From Teichococcus vastitatis (lineage in GTDB: Bacteria > Pseudomonadota > Alphaproteobacteria > Acetobacterales > Acetobacteraceae), in NCBI RefSeq assembly GCF_003604215.1, contig NZ_QXGS01000002.1, positions 372,001 to 436,000 of the forward strand: a stretch of 64,000 bases of DNA, read 5' to 3'. Position 1 is the stretch's first letter. Every line of letters begins with the position of its first letter. The notes beneath the pieces were generated by a model. It ran no database searches. It was given only the letters and a program-made list of their open reading frames with translations, and was not told the origin of the DNA. Below are positions 39,962 to 51,525 of this stretch, in pieces. The translations under genes and the position numbers were made by a program.

Positions 39962-41395
39962 TCAGCCCGCAAAGGCGGGAAAGGAGGAGGGCGAGAGCCG
40001 TTCGATGTCGCGCCCGGCCCAGTCGCGGCGCTGCATGCCGTCCCACATCGCCTGCGCCCCCTCCTGCACCGCGCGGCCCAGCGCCACCGGGTCATAGCCC
40101 GGCACGGCGCCGTTCTGCATCACCACCCGCCCGTCGATGATGGAGGTGTCGAGGTCCTCGGCGGTGGCGGAGAAGACCAGGTTGCGGATCGGGTCGCGCA
40201 GCGGCGTCATGAACAGGCTGTCGGTGCGCCACAGCAGCAGGTCGGCCTTGGCCCCCGGCGCGATGCGGCCGAGGTCGTCGCGGCCCAGCGCGCGGGCCCC
40301 GTTCAGCGTCGCGGCGTTGAACACGTCGGCCGCCGTGGCCACCTGGGTTTGCCGGTCCTGGATCTTGCTGACCACGGAGGTCCAGCGCATCGCCTCGATC
40401 ATGCTCTGCGGGCAGGTATCGGTGGCAATGGTCATGTTGACGCCGCGCGCCTGGTAGCGGGCGAAGCTTTCCATGGCGATGCCGCGCCGGGCGAACACCC
40501 ACACCGCATGCGCCACATTGGCGCCGCTGTCGGCCAGGATGCCGACATCGTCGGCCTGGTAGTTGGCCCAGGAGCTTTCGCCCGGGATGATGCAGTGGCC
40601 AAGGATGCAGCGCTCCGACAGGAAGCCGATGTCGCGCAGCCACTCGATCGGCGTGCAGCCGTGCCGGCGGGTCATCTCGTGGAATTCGGGCACGGATTGC
40701 GAGACGTGCAGCGCCAGCGGAACCTTCATCGCCCTCGCCGCCTCGGCCGAGCGGCGCAGCAGCGCCTCGGAACAGGTATCCACCTGCATCGGCGTCAGGA
40801 AGCCCTTGATGCGCCCGTTCTCGCGCCCATCGACGCGCTCGATGAAGTCGATGGCGGCGTCCATGGCACCGACGCCGTCATCTTCCGACCATTCGTAATC
40901 GACGGTGCGGCCATTGGCGGTGAACCAGCGCCCCGAGCGGTAGCCCTGGCCGATATAGGCGCGGAGGCCGCAGCGCGCCGCGTGCTCGGCCACCACGTCG
41001 CCGTGCCAGCCGATCTCCATGATGGTGGTGGTGCCGGTGCGCAGCAGCTCGGGCATGGAATAGGCGATGGCGGCGCGCCGCGCCGCCTCGGTGATGGCGC
41101 CGTCGCGGGCGGACAGGAACTCGAACAATCCGGACAGGTAGAACTGCCGCGGCCCGCGATCCTCGACGAAGCTCTTGTCCAGCGGCGACTCGGACAGGTG
41201 CGCGTGGGTGTTGATGAAGCCCGGCGTCACCAGCCGGTCACCGGCCTCGATCGTGCTGTCCACCGCGCCGTCGAAATCGCGCCCGACATGCAGGATGCGG
41301 TCATCCTCCAGCACCACCACGCCGTCCTTCAGGTGCCGGTGCCCGCCATCCTGGAAGGCGATGATGTGGGCGGCGCGGATCAGGGTGCGAGGCAT
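39962..41395 (-). CDS. Metal-dependent amidohydrolase (chlorohydrolase/cytosine-deaminase-like group)
   Basis: The 477-residue product has the amidohydrolase fold: GFINTHAHLSESP with the metal ligands His64 and His66, a histidine in ALHVSQS, CILGHC and the Asp of ATDTCPQ. The last beta-sheet carries GAKADLLLW. The substrate cannot be told; atrazine-, guanine- or S-adenosylhomocysteine-deaminase-like members look alike. ATG at 41395 has GGAG nine bases upstream. It stands alone between convergent and divergent neighbours. Confidence 0.82.
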   Translation of the reverse strand: MPRTLIRAAHIIAFQDGGHRHLKDGVVVLEDDRILHVGRDFDGAVDSTIEAGDRLVTPGFINTHAHLSESPLDKSFVEDRGPRQFYLSGLFEFLSARDGAITEAARRAAIAYSMPELLRTGTTTIMEIGWHGDVVAEHAARCGLRAYIGQGYRSGRWFTANGRTVDYEWSEDDGVGAMDAAIDFIERVDGRENGRIKGFLTPMQVDTCSEALLRRSAEAARAMKVPLALHVSQSVPEFHEMTRRHGCTPIEWLRDIGFLSERCILGHCIIPGESSWANYQADDVGILADSGANVAHAVWVFARRGIAMESFARYQARGVNMTIATDTCPQSMIEAMRWTSVVSKIQDRQTQVATAADVFNAATLNGARALGRDDLGRIAPGAKADLLLWRTDSLFMTPLRDPIRNLVFSATAEDLDTSIIDGRVVMQNGAVPGYDPVALGRAVQEGAQAMWDGMQRRDWAGRDIERLSPSSFPAFAG

Positions 41396-41461
41396 GCGGC
41401 GGAGCTCCGGCTGTGTCGCGCCCAGCCTTCGGCAGCGCCGGCGGCGCGTCAAGCCACGGCT

Positions 41462-42418
41462 TCAGCCGCTGCCGATCAGGATGCCGGCGGCCAGCACCAG
41501 GGCACCGCCCAGCATCACTTTGGCGGTGGCGGCCAGCGGCGGCGTGTCCATGTACTTCCACTGGATCCAGGCGATCGCCAGCAGTTCCAGCACCGTGACG
41601 ATCACCGCCAGCACGGTGGCGGTCCAGAAATCCGGGATCAGGTAGGGCAGGGTGTGGCCGATGCCGCCCGCCATGGTCATCAACCCGCAGACCGTGCCGC
41701 GCAGCAGCGGCGTGCCGCGCCCGGACAGCTTGCCGTCATCCGCCAGCGCCTCGGCAAAGCCCATCGAGATGCCGGCGCCGACGCTGGCGGCGAGGCCCAC
41801 CAGCAAGGCATCATGCGAGTTCTGCGTGGCGAAGGCGGCGGCGAAGACCGGCGCCAGGGTGGAGACCGAGCCGTCCATCAGTCCGACCAGCCCCGGCTGC
41901 ACGATCTGCAGCACGAAGCGGCGATGCGCGCTGTCGTTCTCCGCTTCCCGCACGCCGCCCGACAGGTGCTGCGCCTCCATGGCGTCGATGCTGTGGGTGT
42001 GGCCGGTCTCGGCCGCCGCCAGATCCCCCAGCAGCTTGCGGATGCCGGCATCGGTGGTGCGCGCGGCGGCGGCGGTGTAGAAGCGGCCGGCATCCTCCTC
42101 CATCTGGCGGGCGTGCCGGCGCACCGCCTCGATGCCCAGCGGCAGCACCTGCCAGGCCGGCCTGCGGCGATACCAGCCGCGGATGTCCTGCCGGCGGATC
42201 AGCGGAATGTGCGTGCCGAAGCGCTGCACGAACAGGTCGATCAGCTGGCGGCGATGATCGCTTTCCTCGGCTGCCATCGCCTCGAACACCGCCGCGCTGG
42301 CGGCATAGTCGGCACGCAGGCTGTCCGCGAAGTCGGCAAAGATGCGCCCATCCTCCTCCTCGTTGGAGATGGCTAGGGCGAGAAGCTCGCGTTCCGTGAG
42401 GTCGTTGAGGCTCGGCAT
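41462..42418 (-). CDS. mbfA: Ferritin-like/VIT1 fusion iron exporter (MbfA)
   Basis: Membrane protein that exports iron under excess iron or acid stress in related bacteria. The 318-residue product has an erythrin-vacuolar iron transport layout. Residues about 1-155 are ferritin-like ([31 protein letters not shown] with metal-ligand Glu and His). Residues about 165-318 are the VIT1 domain ([15 protein letters not shown], several TM segments). I start at the ATG at 42418; an earlier GTG at 42463 adds a Cys-rich tail. An AT-rich candidate operator lies at 42466-42513. Confidence 0.88.
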   Translation of the reverse strand: MPSLNDLTERELLALAISNEEEDGRIFADFADSLRADYAASAAVFEAMAAEESDHRRQLIDLFVQRFGTHIPLIRRQDIRGWYRRRPAWQVLPLGIEAVRRHARQMEEDAGRFYTAAAARTTDAGIRKLLGDLAAAETGHTHSIDAMEAQHLSGGVREAENDSAHRRFVLQIVQPGLVGLMDGSVSTLAPVFAAAFATQNSHDALLVGLAASVGAGISMGFAEALADDGKLSGRGTPLLRGTVCGLMTMAGGIGHTLPYLIPDFWTATVLAVIVTVLELLAIAWIQWKYMDTPPLAATAKVMLGGALVLAAGILIGSG

Positions 42419-42465
42419 GGACGGCACCATGCCGCATTCGCGGCAAAACTCCAAGTAAGCCACAA

Positions 42466-42513
42466 ATCATGAGATCGTTTCTCAATCTCATTCGCAGTAA
42501 ATAGGGAAACGAT
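42466..42513. promoter_or_regulatory. Candidate iron-regulator site upstream of mbfA
   Basis: ATCGTTTC (42474-42481) and GAAACGAT (42506-42513) are an exact 8-bp inverted repeat. Between them on the minus strand lies GCGAATGAGATTGAGAAA, three hexamers like a Fur box. Which regulator binds (Fur, Irr or other) is not known. Confidence 0.45.
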
Positions 42514-42677
42514 TACTGAAGGAGTTGTTGCGGCGGAAGAACGCGCTCAAATCCCTGCACGGCCCCTCCGGTCGTGCCGGGCGGCGGCCGCGGCGCCGGC
42601 AAGGCCGCGCCCGCGCTGGCCTCGATCCGCGCTTGCCCCTATCTTCCACCCCATTCGAGACGAACGGAACGCCACCG

Positions 42678-42902
42678 ATGCGCGATGAGAAGCTGACCGG
42701 CTACACTCCCACCCTGATCCCCGGCGTGACGCCGGAGGAGAGGACGGTGGTTCAGAGCCGCAAGGTCGCCTGCAACAATGGCGGCGGCACGATGGGCCAT
42801 CCCATGGTGTATCTGCGCATCGAGGACAACCAGGTCACCTGCCCCTACTGCTCGCGCACCTATGTGCTGGCCGAAGGCGCCGGCGACGACGGGCATCACT
42901 GA
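42678..42902 (+). CDS. zf-CHCC zinc-finger protein
   Basis: A 74-residue protein of the zf-CHCC family, related to the mitochondrial complex I subunit NDUFS6. The zinc ligands are the Cys of KVACNNGG, the His of GTMGHPMVY and the pair in VTCPYCSRTY. It is a typical alphaproteobacterial gene next to polA. I start at the ATG at 42678, where the family begins; the frame is open to 42525. Confidence 0.87.
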   Translation: MRDEKLTGYTPTLIPGVTPEERTVVQSRKVACNNGGGTMGHPMVYLRIEDNQVTCPYCSRTYVLAEGAGDDGHH

Positions 42903-42924
42903 GCAGACGGAAAGGGCGAGCACC

Positions 42925-45789
42925 ATGGCGGACGCGGCGGTCAGCCCCGACATCCTGGCCGAACCGGTGAAGGAGGCGGAGCCGCATCTGATCCTGGTGG
43001 ACGGCTCCGGCTATATCTTCCGCGCCTTCCACGCCCTGCCGCCGATGACGCGGCCGGATGGCGTGCCGGTGAACGCCGTGTTCGGCTTCACCAACATGCT
43101 GGGGCAGTTCCTGACCCGCCATGCCGGCACCCACATCGCGGTGGTGTTCGATGCGTCCCGCGTCACCTTCCGCAACGCCATCTACGACCAGTACAAGGCG
43201 CACCGCCCCGAGGCGCCGCCGGAGCTGGTGCCGCAATTCTCCCTGATCCGCGAGGCCACCGCCGCCTACGGCGTCGCCTGCATCGAGCTGGATGGCTACG
43301 AGGCGGATGACCTGATCGGCGCCTACGCCAAGGGCTTTCAAGGGTTGGGGGGGCAGGTCACCATCGTCTCCTCCGACAAGGACCTGATGCAGCTGGTGCG
43401 CCCCGGCGTGCAGCTGCTGGACCCGATCAAGCAGAAGCCGATCCGCGAGCCGGAGGTGATGGAGAAGTTCGGCGTCACCCCGGACAAGGTGGTGGACGTG
43501 CAGGCGCTGGCCGGCGACAGCACCGACAACGTGCCCGGCGTGCCCGGCATCGGCATCAAGACCGCCGCCGCGCTGATCAATGAATATGGCGACCTGGAGG
43601 GGCTGCTGGCCGCCGCGGCGGCGATCAAGCAGCCGAAACGGCGCGAGGCGCTGGTCAACAACGCCGAGCTCGCCCGCATCAGCAAGAAGCTGGTGACGCT
43701 GGATTGCGACGCGCCGCTGCCGCGGCCGATCGACGAGCTGCTGGCCCGCCCGCCGGAGCCGGGACGGCTCGCCGGCTTCCTCAGGGAACAGGGCTTCCGC
43801 TCCCTGCTGCACCGCATGGGCCTCGATGGCGACGCCGCGCCCGAGACGGCGCCGGTCAGCCGCCCGCGCTTCGTGCCGCAACTGCCCGAGGCCGCGCCCG
43901 GCACCACCACCGAGATCACCCCGGCCGCCGATTCGGCGCCCTTCGGCCCGTATGAGACCGTGGTGGACGAGGCGGGCCTCGCCCCCTTCATCGCCGCCGC
44001 GCGGGAAGCCGGCGTGATGGCAGTGGACACGGAAACCGACAGCCTGGACGCGCTGCACGCCAATCTGGTGGGCATCTCCCTCGCCGTGGCGCCGGGCCGC
44101 GCCTGCTACATCCCGCTGCGGCATGGCCTGCCGCCCGGAACCGGCGACATGCTGCAGGAAGCGCCCGTCGCCCCCGCGCAGATGAGCCAGGACGCCGCCG
44201 TGGCCGCGCTGCGGCCGCTGCTGGAAGACCCGGCGGTGATGAAGGTGCTGCACAACGCCAAATACGATCTGGAAGTGCTGTGCCGGCCGGAGCATGGCGG
44301 CATCGCCGTGTCGCCGGTGGATGACACCATGCTGATCTCCTACAGCATGGATGCCGGGCGGCACGGCCACGGCATGGACGAGCTGTCGCTGCGCCATCTC
44401 GGCCATAAGCCGATCACCTATGACGAGGTGACCGGCACCGGCCGCGCCCGCATCCCCTTCGGCCAGGTGGCGCTGGACAAGGCCACCGCCTACGCCGCCG
44501 AGGATGCCGACGTCACGCTCAGGCTGTGGCACGCGCTGAAGCCCCGGCTGCGCCCGGATCAGGCGCTGGTGCTGTACGAGCAGGTGGAGCGCCGCATGGT
44601 CGCCGTGCTGCGCGACATGGAGATCGCCGGCATCAAGGTGGACGGCGCCGAGCTCACCCGCATCGGTGAGGATTTTTCCCAGCGGATGGTGGTGCTGGAG
44701 AAGGAGATCCAGGACCTCGCCGGCCGCCCCTTCAACGTCGGCTCGCCCAAGCAATTGGGGGAAATCCTGTTCGACGAGCAGAAGCTGCCGGGCGGCAAGC
44801 GCGGCAAGGCCGGCGCCTGGGGCACCGACGCGGCGGTGCTGGAGGATCTCGCCTCCCGCGGGCATGAGCTGCCGCGCAAGGTGCTGCACTGGCGCCAGCT
44901 GTCGAAGTTGAAATCCACCTATGTCGAGGGGCTGGCGGCGCAGATCGACCCGCGCGACCACCGGGTGCACACCGATTTCTCGATGGCCATCACCTCGACG
45001 GGGCGGCTCTCCTCCACCGAGCCCAATCTGCAGAACATCCCGATTCGCACGGAGGAGGGCGCGCGCATCCGCCGCGCCTTCGTGGCCGAGCCGGGCCACG
45101 TGTTGCTGGCCGCCGATTACTCGCAGATCGAGCTGCGCCTGCTGGCGCATCTCGCCGACGTGCCCTCGCTCCGCGAAGCCTTCGAGAAGGGCGAGGACAT
45201 CCACAGCCGCACGGCCGCGGACATCTTCAACCTGGCACCCGACCAGGTGGACCGCGAGGCGCGGCGCCGCGCCAAGACCATCAATTTCGGCATCATCTAC
45301 GGCATGTCGGCCTTCGGCCTGGCGTCCCGCCTCGGTATCCCCGCGGCCGAGGCGCGCTCCATCATCGAAGCCTATTTCTCCCGCTACCCCGGCATCCTGG
45401 AGGAGATGGAGCGGCTGAAATCCGAGGCGCGCGAGAAGGGCTACGTGACGACGCCCTTCGGCCGCAAGCTGTGGATCGACGGCATCCAGGCCAAGGAACA
45501 GGCGCGCCGCGGCAATGCCGAGCGTGCCGCCATCAACGCCCCGTTCCAGGGCGGCGCCGCCGAGATCATCAAGCGTGCCATGGTGCGCATGCCCCGCGCG
45601 CTGCGGGAGGCCGGCCTGTCCGCCCGCATGCTGCTGCAGGTGCATGACGAGCTGCTGTTCGAGGTGCCGGAAGCCGAGATCGAGGCCACCGCGAACTGCG
45701 TGCGACAGGTGATGGAAGGCGTGGCCGAGCTGCGCGTGCCACTAAGGGCCGAGATCGGGCACGGGCCGAACTGGGGTGTCGCGCACTGA
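42925..45789 (+). CDS. polA: DNA polymerase I
   Basis: Repairs DNA and removes RNA primers. The 954-residue product has all three domains. The 5'-3' nuclease is at about 20-310 ([30 protein letters not shown]). The 3'-5' proofreading domain begins about 350, and VDTETDSLD (about 366-374) keeps the catalytic acids. The polymerase domain is at about 560-950, with [15 protein letters not shown] (about 729-743) and VHDELLFEV (about 906). The ATG at 42925 has GGAAAGGG upstream. It follows the zf-CHCC gene by 22 bp and is convergent with purH. Confidence 0.96.
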   Translation: MADAAVSPDILAEPVKEAEPHLILVDGSGYIFRAFHALPPMTRPDGVPVNAVFGFTNMLGQFLTRHAGTHIAVVFDASRVTFRNAIYDQYKAHRPEAPPELVPQFSLIREATAAYGVACIELDGYEADDLIGAYAKGFQGLGGQVTIVSSDKDLMQLVRPGVQLLDPIKQKPIREPEVMEKFGVTPDKVVDVQALAGDSTDNVPGVPGIGIKTAAALINEYGDLEGLLAAAAAIKQPKRREALVNNAELARISKKLVTLDCDAPLPRPIDELLARPPEPGRLAGFLREQGFRSLLHRMGLDGDAAPETAPVSRPRFVPQLPEAAPGTTTEITPAADSAPFGPYETVVDEAGLAPFIAAAREAGVMAVDTETDSLDALHANLVGISLAVAPGRACYIPLRHGLPPGTGDMLQEAPVAPAQMSQDAAVAALRPLLEDPAVMKVLHNAKYDLEVLCRPEHGGIAVSPVDDTMLISYSMDAGRHGHGMDELSLRHLGHKPITYDEVTGTGRARIPFGQVALDKATAYAAEDADVTLRLWHALKPRLRPDQALVLYEQVERRMVAVLRDMEIAGIKVDGAELTRIGEDFSQRMVVLEKEIQDLAGRPFNVGSPKQLGEILFDEQKLPGGKRGKAGAWGTDAAVLEDLASRGHELPRKVLHWRQLSKLKSTYVEGLAAQIDPRDHRVHTDFSMAITSTGRLSSTEPNLQNIPIRTEEGARIRRAFVAEPGHVLLAADYSQIELRLLAHLADVPSLREAFEKGEDIHSRTAADIFNLAPDQVDREARRRAKTINFGIIYGMSAFGLASRLGIPAAEARSIIEAYFSRYPGILEEMERLKSEAREKGYVTTPFGRKLWIDGIQAKEQARRGNAERAAINAPFQGGAAEIIKRAMVRMPRALREAGLSARMLLQVHDELLFEVPEAEIEATANCVRQVMEGVAELRVPLRAEIGHGPNWGVAH

Positions 45790-45799
45790 AGGCGGCTGC

Positions 45800-45823
45800 C
45801 CGGGGTGACGAGGATCACCCCGG
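45800..45823. terminator. Hairpin 1 between polA and purH
   Basis: CCGGGGTGA and TCACCCCGG form a perfect 9-bp stem with a CGAGGA loop, 11 bp after polA. Probable polA terminator. Confidence 0.65.
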
Positions 45824-45830
45824 CGGAGGT

Positions 45831-45849
45831 CCAGGGGCGGCGCCCCTGG
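45831..45849. terminator. Hairpin 2 between polA and purH
   Basis: CCAGGGGC and GCCCCTGG pair perfectly with a GGC loop, 4 bp from the purH stop. Probable purH terminator. Confidence 0.65.
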
Positions 45850-45853
45850 CGTC

Positions 45854-47431
<1,578 letters not shown>

Positions 47432-47514
47432 GGCGGAGGGGAACCTTCTCACGCAGTCTCGTCGCGGGCGGGATAGACCCTTGGGCCGGAAGGCTCAACC
47501 TGGCACGGCGCGGG

Positions 47515-47799
47515 TCAGCGCTGCGTGGCGGGGGGCAGGCCGGCCCGGAAGCAGCCGGCGGAGGGCAGGGCGGCGAAGCGGCGGTTGATCTCGGCCCGGG
47601 TGGCGGCCGGGCCGATCCCGGCGAACACATCGGGCCGCGTCCAGCCGGCCAGCGCCTCCACCGCCAGGATGGCCGGCGGCACGGCGCCGAAGAAATTCCA
47701 CAGCCCGTGCGCCCGCCCCTGCCGCATGGCCGCGGGGGAGGACAGCCCGGGCACCTGCAGCGCCCCTGCCAGGGATCGCCGTGCCGCATTCTCCGCCAC
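47515..47799 (-). CDS. Uncertain 94-residue hypothetical protein
   Basis: An open frame in a 0.7-kb region that otherwise holds only a gene remnant. The predicted product has AHGLWNFFGAVPPAILAVEAL, one hydrophobic stretch, and ends in PPATQR. I know no family, and there is no good ribosome site. It may be a decayed piece of a larger gene. Confidence 0.25.
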   Translation of the reverse strand: MAENAARRSLAGALQVPGLSSPAAMRQGRAHGLWNFFGAVPPAILAVEALAGWTRPDVFAGIGPAATRAEINRRFAALPSAGCFRAGLPPATQR

Positions 47800-47871
47800 G
47801 CGGGGGGATCGAGAAGCCGCCCGATCCCGACCCGTTCCGCAGCCCGGGCACCACCGGCCCGTTGCGGAACC

Positions 47872-48124
47872 TCGGCCTCGGCCTCAGCGCGCCACATCGG
47901 GTCGAGCTCCATCGACCACGGCAACGGCGGCGGCAAGGTCAACGGCGTGAGGCTGCTGGATGTCGCGATCCGCTACGAACTCGATGCCGTGGCGCCGGCG
48001 CTGACGGGCATGCAGGTGGCGGTGAACGCCAACAACCTGACCCACAAGAACCACTCCACCCGCGCAGAGCTGCTGCTCCTGGGGCAGCGGCCAGACCGTG
48101 ACCGGTTCGGTGCGCCGCCGCTGA
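47872..48124 (+). pseudogene. 3' remnant of a TonB-dependent siderophore receptor gene
   Basis: The frame ending near 48066 reads RHIGSSSID, VNGVRLLDVAIRYELD and MQVAVNANNLTHKNH, which is the last-strands pattern of TonB-dependent receptors. One frame over, SCCSWGSGQTVTGSVRRR runs to the TGA at 48122-48124, the usual receptor end. So one frameshift separates the pieces and everything upstream is gone. Confidence 0.75.
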
Positions 48125-48160
48125 TGGTCACGGGCGAGGCAGGCGGATGTTTTCGGCGTC

Positions 48161-49135
48161 TCAGCTCTCGGTCTCGATCTTCGCCGCCGCGATCACGCCC
48201 TTCCACAGCGCGATCTCGCCGGCCAGATAGGGTGCGAAGCGCTGTTCCGGCATCGCCGCCGCGGCGAAGCCGGAGGTGGCATAGGCTTGCCGCACCTTGG
48301 GCAAGGCCAACGCCGCGGCGGCCTCGGCTTCGAGCCGCGCCAGGATGGCCGGCGGCAGGCCGGGTGGCGCCACCAGCCCGTACCAGTTGCTGACGCGGAA
48401 CTCGCCGGCCCTGCCGTCCAGCACGGGCGTTCCCGGCGAGCGTGCCCAGGGCTCGGCGGTGGACACCGCCAGAAGCTTCAGCGTGCCCTGGTCGATCATC
48501 GGCCACACCGCCGCGTCGCTGAAGCCCACATCGACGATGCCCGCGGCGAGGTCGGTCAGCAGCGGCGCCGTGCCGCGATAGGGAATGTGCAGCATGTCAG
48601 TGCCGAGGCGGATGTTCAGCAACTCCAGCGACAGATGCGTCGAGGAGCCGATGCCGCCGGAGCCGAAGCGCACCTCCCGCGGCTTCGCGCGGGCCCAGGC
48701 CAGAAAGGCGTCCAGCTCGGCGGCCGGCAGATCGCGGCGTGCCACCAGCAGCAGCGGGCTGGTGGTCAGTCGGCTGACATGCGTCATCGCCATCGGGTCA
48801 TAGGGCGTCCGGCGCAGCAGCGGGCCGATGGTGACATTGCCGGCGGAGGTGATGCCGAGCGTGTGGCCATCCGGCGCGGCGCGGAACACCTGCTCGATGC
48901 CCAGCGCGCCGGCGGCGCCGGCCTTGTTCTCCACCACCACGGGCTGGCCCAGCACGGGCGACCAGGCCTCGGCCAGGACGCGGCCGACCAGGTCGAGGCC
49001 GCCGCCCGCCGGAAAGGGCACGACGATGCGGATCGGACGTTCCGGCGCCCAGACGGGGGCGGCGGCGCGAGTGGTGCGGGGCAGGGCGGGCGCGGCCAGC
49101 AGGCCCAGCGCGACGCGGCGGCTGATGCTGTTCAT
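48161..49135 (-). CDS. Bug-family tripartite tricarboxylate transporter substrate-binding protein
   Basis: The 324-residue periplasmic protein has a signal peptide (RRVALGLLAAPALP to AAA) and the Bug markers IRIVVPFPAGGGLDLVGRV, PVVVENKAGAAGALG and IPYRGTAPLLTDL. It shares little detailed sequence with the Bug protein at 26861-27838 outside these markers. The start at 49135 has GGAAC upstream. It follows the flavin monooxygenase by 14 bp, so the two likely work together on one compound. Confidence 0.88.
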   Translation of the reverse strand: MNSISRRVALGLLAAPALPRTTRAAAPVWAPERPIRIVVPFPAGGGLDLVGRVLAEAWSPVLGQPVVVENKAGAAGALGIEQVFRAAPDGHTLGITSAGNVTIGPLLRRTPYDPMAMTHVSRLTTSPLLLVARRDLPAAELDAFLAWARAKPREVRFGSGGIGSSTHLSLELLNIRLGTDMLHIPYRGTAPLLTDLAAGIVDVGFSDAAVWPMIDQGTLKLLAVSTAEPWARSPGTPVLDGRAGEFRVSNWYGLVAPPGLPPAILARLEAEAAAALALPKVRQAYATSGFAAAAMPEQRFAPYLAGEIALWKGVIAAAKIETES

Positions 49136-49149
49136 GGCGATGTTCCGGT

Positions 49150-50511
49150 TCAGGCGTGGGGCAGCGCGACGTGGCCCCGCGCCCCATGCGAGGGACGTGC
49201 CAGCCCCAGATGCTCGCGCAGGGTGGTGCCGGCGTATTCGGTGCGGAACAGGCCGCGTCGCTGCAATTCGGGCACAACCAGCGCGGTGAAGGCGCGGAAG
49301 CCTTCCGGAAAGGTGGGCGGCATCACGTTGAAGCCGTCCGCCGCGCCGGTCTCGAACCATTCCTGCATGCGGTCGGCGACCTCCGCCGCGCTGCCCACCA
49401 CCATGTGGTGCCCGCGCGAAACGGCGATGCGCTCATAAAGCTGGCGGATGGTCAGGTTTTCGCGCCGCGCCAGGTCGGCGATCACCTTCAGCCGCGCCTT
49501 GCCCACGTCGGTGTCCGGCAGCTCCGGCAAGGGCCCGTCCACGTCAAAGGGCGAAAAGTCGAAGCCGCCGGTCAGGAAGGACAGCAGCGACAAGCCGACA
49601 TCCGGGTGCAGCAGGCGCTGCAGCTCGGCCATGCGGTCCTCCGCCTCGGCCCGGCTGCGGCCGACCACGGGGAACAGCCCGGGCATCACCTTCACCGCCT
49701 CCGTGTCGCGGTTCCGCGCGGCGAGGCGGCTCTTGATGTCGGCGTAGAATTCCTGCGCGTCCGGCAGCGCCTGGTTGACCGCGAAGATCACCTCGGCGGT
49801 GCGGGCGGCGAGGTCGCGGCCGGCTTCCGACCCGCCGGCCTGCACCAGCACCGGATGGCCTTGCGGCGGCCGCGCCAGGTTCAGCGGGCCGCGCACGCTG
49901 AAATGCTCGCCCCGGTGATCCAGCACGCGCAGCTTCGCGGCATCGAAGTAGATCCCGCTTTCCACGTCGCGGCGGAAGGCGTCGTCGGCGAAGCTGTCCC
50001 ACAAGCCTTTCGTCACCTCGACGAACTCGGCGGCCCGGGCGTAGCGCCCGGCATGCGCCATGTGGCTGTCGCGGCCGAAATTCCACGCCTCGTTGCTGTT
50101 GGAGGTGGTGACGATGTTCCACCCCGCGCGCCCGCCCGAGATGTGGTCCAGCGTGCCGAAGGCGCGCGCGATGTGGTAGGGCTCGGAATAGGTGGTGGAG
50201 CCGGTGGCGACGAGGCCGATACGCTGCGTCACCATGGCCAGCGCGGACAGCAGCGCGATCGGCTCGAAGATGTTGGCGCGGGTGGTGCGGCGCACCGCCG
50301 GCCAGTCGGTCTGCGGCACGCAGTTGTTGTCGGCCAAAAACACCATGTCGAAGCAGGCGGCCTCGGCCATGCGGGCGATGTCGGCATAGGCGCGGATGCT
50401 GGTGGGCATGTCCGCCTGTGCGCCGGGATGCCGCCAGCCGGCGATGTGGTGGCCGGTGGAGAGCAGGAACAGGCCGAGGCGCATCTGGCGCCGGGAGGAA
50501 GCAGCAGGCAT
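49150..50511 (-). CDS. LLM-class flavin-dependent monooxygenase (NtaA/SnaA/DszA group)
   Basis: The 453-residue product is a bacterial-luciferase-fold oxygenase that uses reduced FMN from a separate reductase. GWRHPGAQAD near the start, FDMVFLADN, LVATGSTTYSEPYHIARAFGTLDHISGGRAGWNIVTTSN and QAGGSEAGRDLAARTAEVIF match the NtaA/SoxA/DszA group, which cleave C-N or C-S bonds in chelators and organosulfur compounds. Substrate not known. The Bug gene follows by 14 bp and may import the substrate. No flavin reductase gene is adjacent. Confidence 0.85.
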   Translation of the reverse strand: MPAASSRRQMRLGLFLLSTGHHIAGWRHPGAQADMPTSIRAYADIARMAEAACFDMVFLADNNCVPQTDWPAVRRTTRANIFEPIALLSALAMVTQRIGLVATGSTTYSEPYHIARAFGTLDHISGGRAGWNIVTTSNSNEAWNFGRDSHMAHAGRYARAAEFVEVTKGLWDSFADDAFRRDVESGIYFDAAKLRVLDHRGEHFSVRGPLNLARPPQGHPVLVQAGGSEAGRDLAARTAEVIFAVNQALPDAQEFYADIKSRLAARNRDTEAVKVMPGLFPVVGRSRAEAEDRMAELQRLLHPDVGLSLLSFLTGGFDFSPFDVDGPLPELPDTDVGKARLKVIADLARRENLTIRQLYERIAVSRGHHMVVGSAAEVADRMQEWFETGAADGFNVMPPTFPEGFRAFTALVVPELQRRGLFRTEYAGTTLREHLGLARPSHGARGHVALPHA

Positions 50512-50595
50512 GGCGGAATCCCGGAAAAACGGCCGCGTCGCTCCCCTGTCCGTTATTCCTGCATCAGGTAGCGTGGTTTCCCGGATTGAACAACA

Positions 50596-51516
50596 TCATG
50601 CCGTGGTTGGGGCGCGGCATTCCACCGTGACATGCGCCAGTTCGTGAATGGGCGCGAGGCGCGCGCGGATCGCCTCCACCGCCGCGCTGCCGGTGACGCT
50701 GACGATCGCCGCATGCGCTTCGGGCCCGACGCGCCACACATGCAGGTCGGTGATGCGCGCATCGCCCGCGGTCTCGACCTGGGCGCGGATCTCGGCCTCC
50801 AGCTGCGGGTCGGTGACGTCGAGCAGGGTGGCGGCGGTGTCGCGCAGCAGCCCCCAGGACCAGCGGGCGATCACCACGGCGCCGACGATGCCGATGGCCG
50901 GGTCGAGCCACACCCAGCCCAGATAGCGCCCGGCCAGCAGCGCGACGATGGCCAGCACCGAGGTCAGCGCATCGGCCAGCACGTGCAGATAGGCCGAGCG
51001 CAGGTTGTTGTCGGCCTGGCCATGGTGGTGATGCCCGCCGTGATGGTGGTGATCATTGTGCCCGTGCCCATGGTGGTGTCCGCCGGACAGCAGCAGCGCG
51101 CTTGCGAGGTTCACCACCAGTCCGACCGCCGCCACCAGGGTGGCCTGGCCGAAGGCGACCTCGCCGGGATCAAGCAGGCGGCCGACCGATTCGGCGGCAA
51201 TGCCGAGGGCGAAGATCCCCAGCCCCAGCGCCGAGGCGAAGCCGGCCAGGTCGCCCACCTTGCCGGTGCCGAAGGAGAAACGCCGGTCATGGGCGTGGCG
51301 CCGGGCAAAGGCGTAGGCGCCGGCGGCGATGGCCAGGGCACCGGCATGGGTCGCCATGTGCAGCCCGTCCGCCAGCAGCGCCATGGAGTTGAAGGCCAGG
51401 CCGGCGATGATCTCGGCCACCATCATGGCGGCGGTGAGCAGGACCACCCACAGGGTGCGGCGCGCATTCTCGTCATGCGCGCGGCCCAGGAAGACGTGGC
51501 TGTGCGGCTCGGCCAT
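50596..51516 (-). CDS. dmeF: CDF-family divalent metal exporter (DmeF-like)
   Basis: Exports Co2+ or Ni2+ in rhizobia and Cupriavidus. The 306-residue product has six TM segments. TM2 has ALLADGLHMATH and TM5 has HVLADALTSVLA, which give the metal-site Asp and His residues. Between TM4 and TM5 is a long histidine-rich loop (about 145-170, many HH and HGH). A cytosolic domain follows (ITDLHVWRVGPEAHAAIVSV). The ATG at 51516 has AGGAG upstream. It is 9 bp after dmeR, which controls it. Confidence 0.88.
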   Translation of the reverse strand: MAEPHSHVFLGRAHDENARRTLWVVLLTAAMMVAEIIAGLAFNSMALLADGLHMATHAGALAIAAGAYAFARRHAHDRRFSFGTGKVGDLAGFASALGLGIFALGIAAESVGRLLDPGEVAFGQATLVAAVGLVVNLASALLLSGGHHHGHGHNDHHHHGGHHHHGQADNNLRSAYLHVLADALTSVLAIVALLAGRYLGWVWLDPAIGIVGAVVIARWSWGLLRDTAATLLDVTDPQLEAEIRAQVETAGDARITDLHVWRVGPEAHAAIVSVTGSAAVEAIRARLAPIHELAHVTVECRAPTTA

Positions 51517-51525
51517 GGACAGCTC

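Noticed and set aside
39572-42376. Long open frame on the plus strand across the amidohydrolase and mbfA
   Set aside because: Antisense to both genes; its product has no recognisable domain.
42835-45645. Long open frame on the minus strand across polA
   Set aside because: Antisense to polA, low-complexity product, no ribosome site.
50980-51090. Repeated CAC/CAT-rich stretch that looks like a short tandem repeat
   Set aside because: It encodes the histidine-rich loop of DmeF and is not a regular DNA repeat or CRISPR.
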